In this document: one piece after another, positions 45,952-57,634 of the stretch
Layout: the number at the start of each line of letters is the position of its first letter
How positions within the stretch are numbered: the first letter of the stretch is position 1
Assembly (NCBI RefSeq): GCF_000516985.1
Contig: NW_006917091.1
Coordinates: 5,700,518-5,764,517 of the forward strand
Length of the DNA stretch: 64,000 nucleotides
DNA from: Pestalotiopsis fici W106-1
Taxonomy: Eukaryota > Ascomycota > Sordariomycetes > Amphisphaeriales > Sporocadaceae
Direction of reading: 5' to 3'
Made by a program: the position numbers and the translations under genes
Notes under the pieces: model-generated
Told to the model about the DNA's origin: nothing
The model's input: only the letters and a program-made list of their open reading frames with translations
Databases searched by the model: none

Positions 45952-47505
45952 CTACATCTCATTCCGACTCAAGTCACCAAAGAAACGAGCGCGATCTGCT
46001 CTTGGCACCAGCCTACACGGGAAGCCCTCTGGATGACTTGTAAGCCCATTGCTGAGCTTGAGTTCCGGCACAATCTCTTTACCGTCCGGATCTAAAGCTT
46101 TCTTAATGTCATACGTGGCTAGCAAGGAGACTGCAACAATCCACATGCTTGCCTCAGCCAAATGTTGTCCAACGCAAATCCTCCTGCCGAACCCAAACTG
46201 ACCCTTTGGATATGGCTCACCGCGACCTCCGTCTTCCTTAGGGATGTAACGTTCCGGCTCAAACTTGTCGGGGTTCTGATATACATGCTTATCATGGGTC
46301 ATGGCTCGCGCGTTTGCGTAAATCAGCGTCCCCCTGGGGATAAACATGCCATTATAGGTGTCGTCTTCCATGCTGCGATGCGGAAGTCCTAGAGGACTGA
46401 CTGGACACCAACGCAGTGTCTCTTGAATGATATAGTCCATATAAGGGACCCTTGATTTGTCCTTAAATGTTGGAAGACGCTCGTGTCCGATAACCTCATC
46501 AAGCAATCCCCTCGCTTTCTCCTGAATCTCGGGATTCATGACCATGTTAAAAATAAAGACCATTAATGAGGCCCAAGTTGTGTCTTGCCCGGCTGCGAAA
46601 ACGGCAACAGCGACACCCTTGATATCATCGACAGTCAATCCGGTATCTGTGCCGTCCTTACATTCTGCTTCCCGTTGATCCAGCAGTGTCTGGATAAGAC
46701 ACAGAGCCCTTTTGCCAGATGATAGAAGGTTATTGTATGGAAGATCATGCAGTCGTCGAACAGCCGGGTTCCATTTTCGTGCAAATTTTAAGGAGTTATT
46801 CCTAACAAGCCAGTCTGGCAGATGTCTGACCAGGGGAAAAAAGTCGACCAGAGTACCAGCAGGAGGTCCACCATGGCCCAATGCGTACGAAGCATCTTCC
46901 GCCATCTGCATATAATCTCCTTTATCGCTGGTGAGTTCCACGCCGAACCCGATGCTAAGCACAACCGCTGTTGCAAATCGTCTCAGCAGAATTTCCCAAT
47001 TCTCAGGCTGTTTGGAAACTCCCATAAGAAGGGTTCGTGTTTCCCTCTCCTGCATTGCCTGGTATTGTACAATGCTGCTTTTTTGCAGGTTACTTTGCAG
47101 TATCTTGCGATGAAGACGGAATAGAGGTCCCCACGGCATGAAGGCCATTGTACGACGCCATCCCATGACTTCGAATAGAACGAACCGTGGGCGATCGCTA
47201 AAGTTTGCACCACGCTTGTCCAAGAGATCCATTGCGGCTTGCGCACTGTTCAATATGACCATCTTCTGTACCAGCATATCGAAATACAGGACATCTGATT
47301 GATATTTCTTGGACCATTCTGCGAACTTCCACTCCGGGTTGAGGGTTGGAACCACGCGGAGGTGGCCAAAGAGGGCATGAGCGGGTGGCCCTGGGGGTAG
47401 CGGCAGGCCACGTCGTCGAACCCATAGAGGTTGTCTCAGTACGACCAGAACTAGAGGAACAAGCAGGAAACTAGACAATAATAGAAGCGGCAGGGATACA
47501 GCCAT
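45952..47505 (-). CDS. Cytochrome P450 monooxygenase
   Basis: A single exon of 517 aa from the ATG at 47505. An N-terminal membrane anchor (SLPLLLLSSFLLVPLVLVVL) is followed by a basic stop-transfer and the proline hinge LPLPPGPPAHALFG, typical of a microsomal P450. The I-helix oxygen-binding motif is AAGQDTTW; the K-helix ETLR, the PERY segment and the haem loop FGFGRRICVG with Cys444 as haem thiolate are all present. Overall it resembles the O-methylsterigmatocystin oxidoreductase-like (CYP64-type) fungal enzymes, but the subfamily and substrate cannot be fixed by eye. It is the leftmost gene of the putative cluster. A 16-bp repeat lies about 150-215 bp upstream. All core motifs are intact. 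Confidence 0.92.
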   Translation of the reverse strand: MAVSLPLLLLSSFLLVPLVLVVLRQPLWVRRRGLPLPPGPPAHALFGHLRVVPTLNPEWKFAEWSKKYQSDVLYFDMLVQKMVILNSAQAAMDLLDKRGANFSDRPRFVLFEVMGWRRTMAFMPWGPLFRLHRKILQSNLQKSSIVQYQAMQERETRTLLMGVSKQPENWEILLRRFATAVVLSIGFGVELTSDKGDYMQMAEDASYALGHGGPPAGTLVDFFPLVRHLPDWLVRNNSLKFARKWNPAVRRLHDLPYNNLLSSGKRALCLIQTLLDQREAECKDGTDTGLTVDDIKGVAVAVFAAGQDTTWASLMVFIFNMVMNPEIQEKARGLLDEVIGHERLPTFKDKSRVPYMDYIIQETLRWCPVSPLGLPHRSMEDDTYNGMFIPRGTLIYANARAMTHDKHVYQNPDKFEPERYIPKEDGGRGEPYPKGQFGFGRRICVGQHLAEASMWIVAVSLLATYDIKKALDPDGKEIVPELKLSNGLTSHPEGFPCRLVPRADRARFFGDLSRNEM

Positions 47506-48796
47506 AGCTTAAGCGTACATTCGTGGATATCAGATGCTATCGTGAGAGTTGAAATTGGGTCATGGTAATCAGAGACAGATTTCCCCTCGATCTGTCTTGA
47601 ATCTTTTTCTCTTTCACTTCGTTGGTTTGTGTTTGCTAGTGGAGTTGCAACGAAGACTGCCGAAGATGAAAACTACCGAAGATGATAATTACCGAAGATG
47701 ATACCTACCGAGGATAAAAACGCGAAACATTGAATCCGCCGGAGTTGACCTCCGCTCGTGATGCTATAGAAGCGAGAAAGATGTGGAGAGAGTGCGTGAA
47801 AGTTTGAACGTACATGGTATCCTCGCAGGTGGCTATAGACATGGCTGTTCATCACCAAATCTTTATAGGATCCACTTAGCGCGGCGGAAAACAGGGTCCC
47901 ATGTTCCCCAGCCCTGGCCCGGAGATCTTGCGTGTACAGTGTATATTAGCTAGACATCAAGATGCCCGATGCTCCTTCGGCAAGCAAGGAGTTGGGCAAC
48001 GCCATCACACTTTTCATTCTGCAATGCCCATTATGGGTGGCGACAGCCGCTTAGATCGGCACGTGCAGAATCGGGCTCGAAACGTCTGTAAAGCTTAAAC
48101 GCACGTTCAGTGATGAGTCATTTATTATATCAGGGCTTGGCACCGTCAGGTGGAGATCACGCAAGGACGGCAGATAATTATAGGAGCAGAAGACATTCAT
48201 AACCTGGCAGACAATCAACAATTAAGTGCTTTGATAAGAGGCTGGACACTTCGCACCCTGGGCAAATATTTGTGGGGACCAGGAGTGCATCAGAACAAGA
48301 TGCAATTATGGTGGTTATGTTACTACCAGTGTTACAGCCCCAACTTTTGAGATATTAGAAATCATATGCATCTAAGAACGAGAAGGTAGATGATTAGGTA
48401 TGTTTTTCCTTTTCACTTTGATGTGTCGAAATCGTTTGATCCAGGCAAGTTGAGGTGAGACGGTTGCCACCATAAGCGACGACGACTACAATACTGTGGT
48501 CTCGACATGATCAGTCAACTCATCTGTGTCATGCAGCCGCAAGTCATCTCCCGTAGATGGGCCATCTCTTGAATAGCTCTAAGTCACTTAGATAGGTCTA
48601 GCAAATGTGCTCGTTATTGGGCTGGAGTATTTGATCTTGAGCCCGCTCAAACACATCATATTCAAAGTAAGCGACTTATGATATTTCAGACTAAACTCTA
48701 GAAGCTATGGAACGGCGCCTTTCAGATAAATAAGGCGTGACTGTACAATTTGATGGAAGAATATGAAGGCTGCCTCATGGCAGTAGAAAAAGATAA
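47506..48796. promoter_or_regulatory. P450 upstream region
   Basis: About 1.3 kb between the P450 start and the end of the flavin oxidoreductase gene, both on the minus strand. It contains a 16-bp tandem repeat (47658-47721). Short frames at 47901-48350 show no recognisable content. Confidence 0.5.
47658..47721. repeat. Four tandem copies of a 16-bp unit upstream of the P450
   Basis: The units are TGCCGAAGATGAAAAC, TACCGAAGATGATAAT, TACCGAAGATGATACC and TACCGAGGATAAAAAC. The invariant part is CCGA.GAT. The array starts 153 bp upstream of the P450 start codon, so it could be a cluster of regulator-binding sites; that is an inference. Confidence 0.75.
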
Positions 48797-50247
48797 TCAG
48801 TGGTCCAAGTGACTGAATGATTCTATCTGTGCCCATTCAATATCGGGATAACCAAACTTGGTATTATCTTCATTGCCCGCCATTGATGTCATCCAATTCT
48901 TCAGAGAAGAGAGAAAGGCGTCCCTCTGCTCTTCTTGGCTTAGATCCAATGGCGGACGGCCATACGCCACCAGACGGTTTCTCATACAGTTGTTAGATCA
49001 GGGCTTGTTTCAGAGGAATGTAATGTACTCACTGTGCGCCTGCTGCCACTGCAGTCATGAAAAAGTCCTGTGAATCTAGGAGAGGCTCAATGGCGCTCTT
49101 GACGCCCCTGTTGAGGATTTTCTCAGCGAGATCTGATTCGTGAGATACAGGCCGGCCTAAACCGACCCCGTCAACAGTATCAAGTGCTCGCACCATGGCG
49201 TCCACCGTCCGCAGTCCACCAGTCACAAATATCTTGGTTTTGTTGAGGTTAATCTTGACCTTTTCAGCAAATTCCAAGAAAAATGCCTCCCGTTGCTTTG
49301 TTGATTCGCGCTTGTGAGAGAACCCTAGTTCCTCGTAGGTGCCGCCCGAGAGTTCTACAAAATCGAACTTGTGCTTCTCGATCTCTGCACAGAGCTGCTT
49401 GCAGTCGGCCACCGAGAATCCGTCTTCCTGGAACTCTACGCTGTTCAGCTTAATGCCCATAGCAAAGGATGTCGGTATCCGTTTCCGAATCTCCGCAGCG
49501 ATTTCAAAGATCAGACGCGAACGGTTCAACAAGGGGCCACCGTATTGATCTGACCTTTTGTTTGTGCTTGGCGAGAGGAATTGGGCGAGTAAATAGCCGC
49601 TAATATTAGTGAGACGGGCATCAATCAGCATTTGTAGGATGACTGGATACATACTGTGCAGCATGTAGCTGGATTCCGTCAAATCCAGCACGGTAGCAGT
49701 ATTCCGTAGCGTGAGCAAAGCCTTCAATGATACGGGCAAAGTCTGCTTCCTCCATTGGCCTAGGTACTCCACTTTCCATACCCATTTCGTTTGTTTTCAA
49801 CTGCACGTCACTGGCTGAAATTGGGTTTGGCTGGATGTTCATGGCGACCTGGCGGCCCGGATGAGATAATTGAGCTATGACAAGAGAGCCATGCTTTTTG
49901 GCCGCTTCTGCAACCCTTTTCAACAGACCAAAACGCTCACCAGAGAACGGTGCACCGGGCGGGATAATGACATTGCCGGCACCCTCGAGGTGGTCATATT
50001 CAAACATGATGTTTCCTGTCAAAACCAGACCAAATCCTCCCTCGCCGAAACGTGTGTAGAGGTTGACTAATTCCGGTGTTGGGATGCCGCGTTTCTCGTG
50101 CTTTACGGGATCCCACGTTGACAGTTGTTCAGTCATTGCAGCTTTGAGGAGACGGTTTTTGGCCACTTTGCCGCTAGGCTCCAACCTCAAGGGTTCGGCA
50201 AGTGGCGAAGAGTCTGTATCTTTGCTCGGAACACGATTGGGATACAT
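48797..50247 (-). CDS. NADH:flavin oxidoreductase / Old Yellow Enzyme family protein
   Basis: Three exons, 49655-50247, 49033-49599 and 48797-48980, with introns of 55 and 52 nt, give 447 aa. The ATG at 50247 is the first in frame. The FMN-binding TIM barrel is complete: LKAAMTEQLS near the start, GLVLTGNIM, VIAQLSHPGRQ, then a splice join giving LHAAHGYLLAQFLSP, the SDQYGG loop with the R that follows, VELSGGTYE, and the phosphate-binding TGGLRTVDAM / DGVGLGRP end. It belongs to the single-domain NADH oxidase-like branch and lacks the C-terminal FeS/FAD half of bacterial 2,4-dienoyl-CoA reductases. Relatives reduce activated C=C bonds using NAD(P)H. The third exon's acceptor is TATGAG, inferred from frame. 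It is probably co-regulated with the P450. Confidence 0.88.
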
Positions 50248-51497
50248 TTTCGATTTCTTGAATGTGAAGTCTTTCAAACGGGATGGGCATCTAATCTTTG
50301 TATCTTTGTGGAAATGAACCTGTCAGACTCTACTGTATGCAGAACCCGATGACATAGAATGACAAAAGTTCTGACAATAGACTATGGTAGAAGTGTAATA
50401 TTTAATTATCGAGATGTGCTTTAGCCGATCGGGGGTTGGAGAATCACATCCATGAATGGGTTAGACGATGCTGTGAGTCATTTCTCCTTTCAAAGTAGTG
50501 CCGTAAGTATCATCGTACGAAATGCGGGTGGGTTCTACTTCAATAGTGGATTTGAGTGAGCATGGCCATTGTTCCCTCTTTCTTTTGCATGAGTACGTCC
50601 ATACCTGAGCAACCTACTCGAAATGTACAGCTTTTGAGAGAATTGTATCCACAGCCGCAAATTACAACATGCCGATTTGAACTTTAATTCATCGGCAATT
50701 ACAGCCATACAATACTGCGGTGACACTGATACCGAGGGTCATGTTTGCAAATGCAACGCAAAGCTACGTTGATGTCTGGACCGTCCTCCCCGAAGGCAAC
50801 AGAATGGACCCATTGAAAATAGAAATCAGAGCTTATCTCATTCTTGCTGGAGCTTCTAGCGGAGACGGGGCTCTGTAAACCTCTGATCAGCCATTTCTCA
50901 CTCGATCGTCGAAGGAATAGAGAATACTAGTTGACCAGTCATGCAAGATGAAAAGTATAAAAAGCGGACTCCAAGAGTGGCTGGTCTAGTCGAAAAAGAA
51001 CCAGGCTGATTAGAGTTGCCTATTTTGTCTTTGCCAGTGTGAAACAGGGGCTGGCCAACTTTCACGCAGCAGCATCCACTTTCCTTGTAGACGACATTGC
51101 CACTTTCGATATGTTCCATGCAAACAACGTCAGGTACAATCTGACTGGGGTCTCAATGGCTATGGACAAGGAATAGTGTTCCACGTTTGCGACCTTGCTC
51201 AATACTTAGGCCCTGAGCTTCGATATGTGATGGGAAACCATGTCGTATAGTCTCCATTCTTCTGTATGTAAACGTGATAGTTACGCATTGAGGTCGAGCC
51301 GAAATAATTGTTACATTGAACACCGAGGGCAACTTGTGGAAGCAGGACCGCTGGCAAATCTATTGAAGGAAAACTTTCATCAATAAGGATGCAAAAAATC
51401 CCGCTCCCAAAGTCAATCTCTAAGTAAATACGGTTTCTCAGGTTTCTTTAGGTGATATCCACTTTGGTAGAAAATTCCTACGCTGTGCTTGTGGAAA
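50248..51497. other. Spacer between the oxidoreductase promoter and the MFS 3' end
   Basis: 1.25 kb. The part next to 50247 is the oxidoreductase promoter. A minus-strand frame of 73 codons (50898-51119, starting at an ATG) has no recognisable domain, and I do not call it a gene. Nothing else stands out. Confidence 0.45.
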
Positions 51498-53163
51498 CTA
51501 ATTCTGTTCCATCTGTACATCGTCATCATCCTCGGAAACGTTGATGAATACACTTAAGAGAAGTGCTGCCACCGAAAATCCAACAGCCAGATATGCCGCA
51601 TTATGGTAACCTTTGAGTAAGTCCCTCCCATTGTTAAATGTTTGAACTTCGACTATTCCCGCAAACCCAAGTCCCGTACTCTGTCCATAACTTAGAAAGG
51701 TACCAATCAGAGATCCCGCTACGCCTTGATGTTTGAGTGGAACCGCGTTGCTGGCAATGATTTGAGAGCTTGTTGTGATAAGGTCGACTGTAAATGCTGA
51801 GAGCAACATCGCAGGAAATGCCATTGCCCAGTAAGTTAGATGGGCAGGAATTGTGGCAAGTAAAATGTTGATTGTAGCCATGGCCAGACAACCTATGCCG
51901 ATGATGGCTTTTGCCGGCAACCGCGGCACGAGCCAGGCGGCAAAGAATGGGGTAATGGAGCCTCCGATCGTGAGTGGTAGGTAATGAAGTCCCACAGTGA
52001 TCAAACTGTCTCCGTTGACTGTCTGCATGTAAAGGTTCATGTACCAGAAGAAAATACCAAGGCCCATGAAGGCAAACGATATTGTCAAGAGCAGTCTGTT
52101 AAAGGATTGCGAACGCCATATGTCGAACGGCAAAATTGGGTGCTTCGCAACCCTCATTTCCCAGTAGGTGAACGCGGTGAAATGGATCAAAGAGGCAATG
52201 AGAAGTACAATCTCGTACCATGTCTGCCACCCGACTGAAGGCGCCTGACTTTAGCGGCGTCAGCTTGATTAGTTGAGAGGAGCAGATGACAGAGAGGGAC
52301 GAATGCTTACTTCCAGACAAAGTTGAACAAAATGAGACCGCCAACTCCCAAATAAGCTCCCACCCAGTCGACACTACCGGATGCATCGACAGGTTCATCG
52401 TTTGCAAGGACCAATATCATGCTACCGTACACGACGAACCCTAAAAGTCCCCTATTGGTTATGTGTCAGAAAGCACGCGTGTCATGGAAGATACATGGAA
52501 ACTCACATCAAGAAAAATACCCATCTGAATTCGGACAGTTGAACAATGACAGCTCCCACAAGAGATCCTCCAGCAGCTCCAACGGGTGACATGGCCCCAA
52601 ACAGAGCGAAGCCGAGGTTTCTTCTTTGCCCAGGGGGAAGCGTGATGCTGATCAAAGCAATGAGGTTAGGTACCATGATCCCACCACCAGCGCCACATAG
52701 GGCTCTCGTTGTGCACATCATGACCAGATTGCTTGAGAATCCACCGCAGAGGGCCCAGAACACCCACCAGGCGCCGCCCAGCACCACGAGATTCTTATGG
52801 CCATAAATCGCTCCAAGACGACCGCCTGTTCACGATGCGCTTGTCAGTTGCTCGTTTACTAGTACAAGATATACAAAGAGGAGAGGTTCATGTCATCAAA
52901 CACCTATACTGACCTATCAGAACAAACGAACCTTGGGTCAGAGGATACGATGCGACCACCCAGACCGATCGGATAGGGTCAGCCCCCAGCACCTGTCCGA
53001 TGACAAGACCTGAGTTAATCCCGACACCCAGTGGAACCATCTGAACCGCTTGCGTCAAAGCCACAAGGAGTAGGAAGGCATACTGTCGCGTCTTGCCCAT
53101 GGCTCGGGTGGTTTCTGCTCCCAGCCCTAGACTTGGGTCGTAACGAGGCGAGCTCAGCGACAT
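51498..53163 (-). CDS. Major facilitator superfamily exporter (DHA2, 14-TM type)
   Basis: Four exons, 52914-53163, 52507-52825, 52311-52451 and 51498-52248 (introns 88, 55 and 62 nt), encode 486 aa. The protein is a series of hydrophobic helices with the DHA2 marks: YPLTQGSFVLIGGRLGAIYG (the motif A loop, restored by splicing of exons 1 and 2), TRALCGAGGGIMVPN, FALFGAMSPVGAAGGSLVG (motif C-like antiporter signature) and RWVFFLMGLLGF. The tail is acidic (SEDDDDVQMEQN). Family members export drugs or secondary metabolites by proton antiport at the plasma membrane. Splicing is needed at each join, and the third uses a TAAAG acceptor that yields FVWNQAPSVGW. It is divergent from the methyltransferase gene, so they probably share control. 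The likely role is product export or self-protection, by context. Confidence 0.88.
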
Positions 53164-54040
53164 CGTGAACAGTTCCAGGTAGCAATGGGTTCGGTTGCTC
53201 TCTGATAGTCAAGAACAGGAACGGACGATGGATTTTGGCGTGGGAAAGCTCTTGGTATCTAACAATTAGTGCCAAGAGGCATCGGTTAGGCGTGGAGATG
53301 ACGATTTCCTCGGCATTGCGCAGCGCGCGCAAGTACCGAGATATGAAATTCCCCGAAAATTCTAGCGACGAAGGAGCTGAATGAGCATCGGCCAATCAAA
53401 AACTGATGCTTCTGGGCTGATGTCGTCTACCAATCGGACCTTGCCCGCGAGCAAATTTCTTGGGCAGATACGTGCGGGACGGCCCACCCCATGCATGGTA
53501 TAGTAGCCCGGGGGGCGGGGTCATCTCTTTCCAGTTTGGCGATGCAGGGGAGCTGGCCACTTCATGCAGATAATCCCTGCCTTCTGCCTTCTGTCTATGG
53601 GATTCCCTGCCAGCGCTTAGTCTGGGTAGTATACAGGGCACCACGAGAAATCACTTGTGAGGACATGGGATGCGTGCCGAAGCAAGCCATCCAGATTGAG
53701 GTTCTGGGCCAGGATCGCGATGTGACCGTTAATCCATCGAACGTTCACCCAATCACGTCAAATGGCTTCGCCAGGTCTTCTTACTCACGGCAGTGAATTC
53801 AAGTTATTCTGACCTCGGCTATGTCTTCAAATAAACCAAATTTTCAGCCTTACTCTGTTCATTCAGAAGAAAATGGTGGACCCGCATCGTCCATGCCGTG
53901 TCCTGATCAGACGGTGGAAGACTTTTCTCTGATTCTTCTACTCTATTCCTGAGCCCCCAAAAACTTCATCCCCTTCAATATCCATTGTAGCATTCATTGG
54001 AAACAAAGAATCCACAAATTCCAAGAAAAGTCCAATCAAC
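53164..54040. promoter_or_regulatory. Divergent promoter of the MFS exporter and methyltransferase genes
   Basis: 877 bp between two outward-facing start codons, the only divergent pair in the cluster. No single binding site is clear to me. Frames at 53396-53796 on both strands have no recognisable content. Confidence 0.5.
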
Positions 54041-55002
54041 ATGTCGTCCATCATCCAGATTGATACAACACGCCATTATCACAGCACTGATGCTGCATAC
54101 GTTCTTCCTAATGAGTATGTATTGTTGTTGCAGACCTTTCCCTTCGCAAGCTAACGAATCTGGATAGTGAAATTGAACAAGCACGTCTTGACTCGCAGGC
54201 CGTTGCCATTGTCGAAATGCTGGGGGGCCTCCCCTTCCTTGGCCTTCCAGCAAGTACAACTCCCGGGTCGAAGATGATCGATGTCGGCTGCGGAACAGGT
54301 GTAGCAACATTGCAGCTGGGAAAGCTGTGGCCCTCATCCAAAGTATACGGGGTCGACCTTTCGGTCGTCCCCGAGTCTACACAAAAGCAGGCACCTGGCA
54401 ACGTCTCCTTTTTGCAAGGGGACATTTTGGAAGTAGACTTTACGACACCGAGCGATGACTTGCTTCATCAAGAAGTCTTTGCGCCCAGTAGCGTGGAGTA
54501 CATTTTCGGCCGCATGTTATTTCTTGGAATCAGTGATTGGAAACTGTACTTTTCCAATGCCGCCAAGGCGCTCAAAACTGGCGCCATTATCGAACACCAG
54601 GATCTTGACTGGAAGTTCTATCGAGTTGCGTCAGATGAATGTCTGAGTGATGAATGGCAATGGTGGCATGAAGTGGTTCAAGCCGTAGAAGCATCTGGCC
54701 TATCATTAGTGTCGGGATCCAACGCTGCGGCACTCCTCAAGGCATCTGGTTTCGAAATTCTGAAGGTTGAAACTTTTGAATTTTCCTTCATGCCGTCGTT
54801 GAAGACACCCAACAGTCAAGCTATGGGAAATTATGTCCAGGCGAAACTGCTGCCACAGTATCCTGAGCTCCTACGAAAGCTTCTAGAGCCTCGTGTCAGT
54901 AAGGAGCGACTCAAACAACTGATCCAAGATTGCCTGCGTGACCTATCCTCGGAAGACGGGGTCCATCAAAAATACACCGTAACCGTTGCCAGAAAGCTCT
55001 AA
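54041..55002 (+). CDS. SAM-dependent methyltransferase (class I)
   Basis: Two exons, 54041-54114 and 54168-55002, with a 53-nt intron, give 302 aa. The first exon supplies YHSTDAAYVLPNDEIEQARL, a leader typical of LaeA-like and secondary-metabolite methyltransferases. Motif I for SAM binding is MIDVGCGTGVATL (61-73), followed by the acidic end of strand 2 (VYGVDLS) and motif II/III regions (FLQGDILEVDF; KTGAIIEHQDLDW). The start is the first ATG and lies 877 bp from the exporter gene. It has no membrane segment. The domain is closest in style to small-molecule methyltransferases, so O- or N-methylation of a cluster product is the likely role, but the acceptor cannot be told. Confidence 0.87.
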
Positions 55003-56022
55003 AGCAGAAGTCGTTTGTACAGATAGCACCTCAGACCATCCAAAATACTATCTGTGGCAGATCACCTGCTCAAACAAATTAAATAGCTCTTTAGCAGATT
55101 TCCTTGCAGATTTGAAAACCAAATTCAACCATTTTCAGAAGTTCTTACTTCACCATCGTTTGAAATGTCGTAAAATCATACTCCAGAGATGACTCCAAGT
55201 TCTCAGGCAGATCATGACACTTTTTTTCTTCTCCCTCGCTTACTTTGTCTGCAACTTGTCTGTCTTCCAAATCAAACTGAGATCAATTGCGGATTCTCAG
55301 ATCTCGTGATAAAGACGCATTGAACTCATCGAGACAACGTATGATCGGCGATGAATCGAAAAGGAAGTGCTTTCTGATTTGCCGTCCTTCACTGCCGGTG
55401 GAACCATGTTCATGCCCAAAAATTCGTGCCTTTCTTCAGCTTGACTGCCCTCGAGGGTAATTGCCGATCTGCCGTGATACTCGTCATGACGCATGCACTT
55501 GTGTGATGAGGCCATTGCCCTTCTGGGGGTAAGGTTTCCGATGGCAAGGGGGGGGGGGGGGGGGGGGGGGGGTAAACGAAGAGTAGCATGCTTTTACAAA
55601 ATGGCTCGTCGTAGTTTTGTAGGGGAGATTACGAAGCACCGAAGTTGACCATGGGTGTCAAATGACCATGTACGTGTTAGGACATGGGTAATTGGCATAG
55701 TCAACGAGGCCTCGTACACCTGAAGCTGGCTGGTAGATTTTAGAACGTTTGATAAACGAAATCGACACTGTTTACCTTGATACATTGTGCTAGCCCTCCA
55801 AGAAAGATATACGCAAGATGAAATCTTCCCGGGCTGAGTCAAAAAACATTGTCACCCACCAAAAACTTGATCACAGCCCAATTGATTCTTTTTCGTATTA
55901 ATGAGATCGATTTTCTTTACGTGAGGCAGCTTGTTGCGTTCTTTTATATCCTACTCGAACAAAAGCATCTGCCGATTTTGTTCTTGCAAGTACACAAATT
56001 TCAAGAGTACATTGTTGTCATA
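55003..56022. other. Spacer with a 26-base G run
   Basis: About 1 kb between the methyltransferase and the dioxygenase-like gene, both on the plus strand. A run of 26 G lies at 55547-55572. The 300 bases before 56023 are the likely promoter of the next gene. No gene is seen in it. Confidence 0.5.
55547..55572 (+). repeat. Homopolymer G run (26 bases)
   Basis: An uninterrupted G run. Its length is probably approximate because sequencers slip in such tracts. It could form a G-quadruplex in the promoter region of the following gene, which is speculative. Confidence 0.8.
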
Positions 56023-57634
56023 ATGTTAAGCCTTCCCCATTGGACGCTTCAACTGTTCCCTTTTCAAAGAATCATCACCTTCATGATATTTTCTTCAGCC
56101 ATGTTCACATTATTTGCACTCTTCCATCATGTTATACGAACCTTTTACGCCTCGACGATTTCTCGTGTGTTCAATCAAAACGTCCACAAAACTATACAAG
56201 ACATGGGAGAGGAGCTTGTAAAGCAAGAAATTGTCTCAGCCTATCTGAAGTTGGTGGAAGAGGATGGTGCTGGCACCTGGCCACCGAAAACAGATTACGT
56301 GTCGTGGCCTCGTGCCCTTCGCGGGTATAAGGAAATCTACCTTGAGCTCAGCCCTCTTCTCGCTACAGCTGAGCCCTCCCTTGATGATGACACCAATCAA
56401 GGGAGACGAATACAGTACCGCTCACTCATGCGAAAGCTACTGTCTGACCGTATTAGCATCCCGAAAGTGGGAGCTATCATGGAGGTCGCAGAGACGGGGA
56501 ATTTTGATTTATTCCCCAGAGACGCGTACAATGGCTTTTATTGCTGCGTGGCTGTATTGAGGCATGCTTACAGGTGAGTACTAAGCAATCAAGCCTCGTG
56601 GCTCTTTTACTGATTAAAATTGGCTTCATTTATTAGGTGGGCAACCATACCTGTCGTCAAGGTAGCTCAGGAGGAGTTGGTCGTAGACCTACCCCCTGAA
56701 CTAGAAATCCCGTGGCCATACCTACAACGCCATTTCGGCGTCGACGCCGATAGTGGCAACAACACCGCAAACGTCCTTATGAATTTTACCGCGAGCGGAG
56801 AGCGTGTCTTTAAAATTAACGTCGGCTTGAATGAGACGGTAACCCGATCTGAGGATATATTTTTCCATGTTTTCTACGAAGTGGAAGTCAAGGTTTGTTT
56901 CAGTCAGACTTCTCTGCAGAGAATAATTGTTGACACAAGCAAAGGCAGTGCCAATATACGACGCCATGGTGCGAGCTATTGTGGCATTTGATCAGGGAGA
57001 CAAAATGGCTTGCTTAGAGTTCATGAGGCTACTCGGGCGACATCAACGAAAACTCATGAAAAGCTTTTACGAGAACATACACGACCATCTAGTCTCGCGT
57101 TCAGTATGGCTTAGCCATGTCCAAGGCTTCCAGGGCTGGGGTGCCGGCAGACTCATAGATGGCGAGTTTGTCAAGTACGATGGTTTATCTGGAAATCACG
57201 TCCTCGTGTTTCAGGCGATTGATGCATTTCTCGGCCTCGACCGTTATCTCACGGAAGAAGCCATGAAGCGTTACATTCCCATCAACCAGCGCAACTTCTG
57301 TGACACTTTGAAGAAGCATTCGTTTCGTTCAGAGCTTCGAGACACGCCTGTGGATCTCAGCTTGAATCAGGAGTTTATAAATATCGTGAATCAAATGCGT
57401 GTATGTTTCATCCCAGAGCCCCCCGAGTTATTTGTATTAATCCGAATCACAAAGGTCTTTAGAGCTGCTCATCGAACGAGAGTCATGCCTTATCTCGAGC
57501 AGCCAGCCCCTGAAAGACTTGTTATGACAGCTGGGAAATCTGTACTGGAGACAAATGGGCAGGAACAAGAAATCAAGGAGGTTTTAAAGCCTTTGGACGA
57601 TATGATGGTCGGGAGACTTCGTGAGACTGTGTAG
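56023..57634 (+). CDS. Membrane-anchored enzyme of the indoleamine 2,3-dioxygenase/PrnB type
   Basis: Four exons, 56023-56573, 56637-56892, 56945-57400 and 57455-57634 (introns 63, 52 and 54 nt), give 480 aa. The start is the first good ATG. An N-terminal hydrophobic stretch (ITFMIFSSAMFTLFALF) looks like a membrane anchor. The body matches the haem-containing IDO superfamily, especially the DUF1864/PrnB-like branch: WLSHVQGFQGWGAG, KYDGLSGNHVLVFQAIDAFL, RYIPINQRNFCDTLKKHSFR and, near the end, VFRAAHRTRVMPYL with His427. The family's characterised members open or rearrange indole rings of tryptophan derivatives. Introns 2 and 3 both end in AAAG, a less usual acceptor, but each restores the frame and conserved sequence. 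Family placement is by motif style only; the substrate is unknown. Confidence 0.65.

Noticed and set aside
50898..51119. A 73-codon minus-strand frame with a proper ATG between the OYE and MFS genes
   Set aside because: No recognisable domain, no clear neighbouring exon, and rich in Cys/Ser/Thr without a signal peptide. It might be a small gene, but the evidence is too thin.
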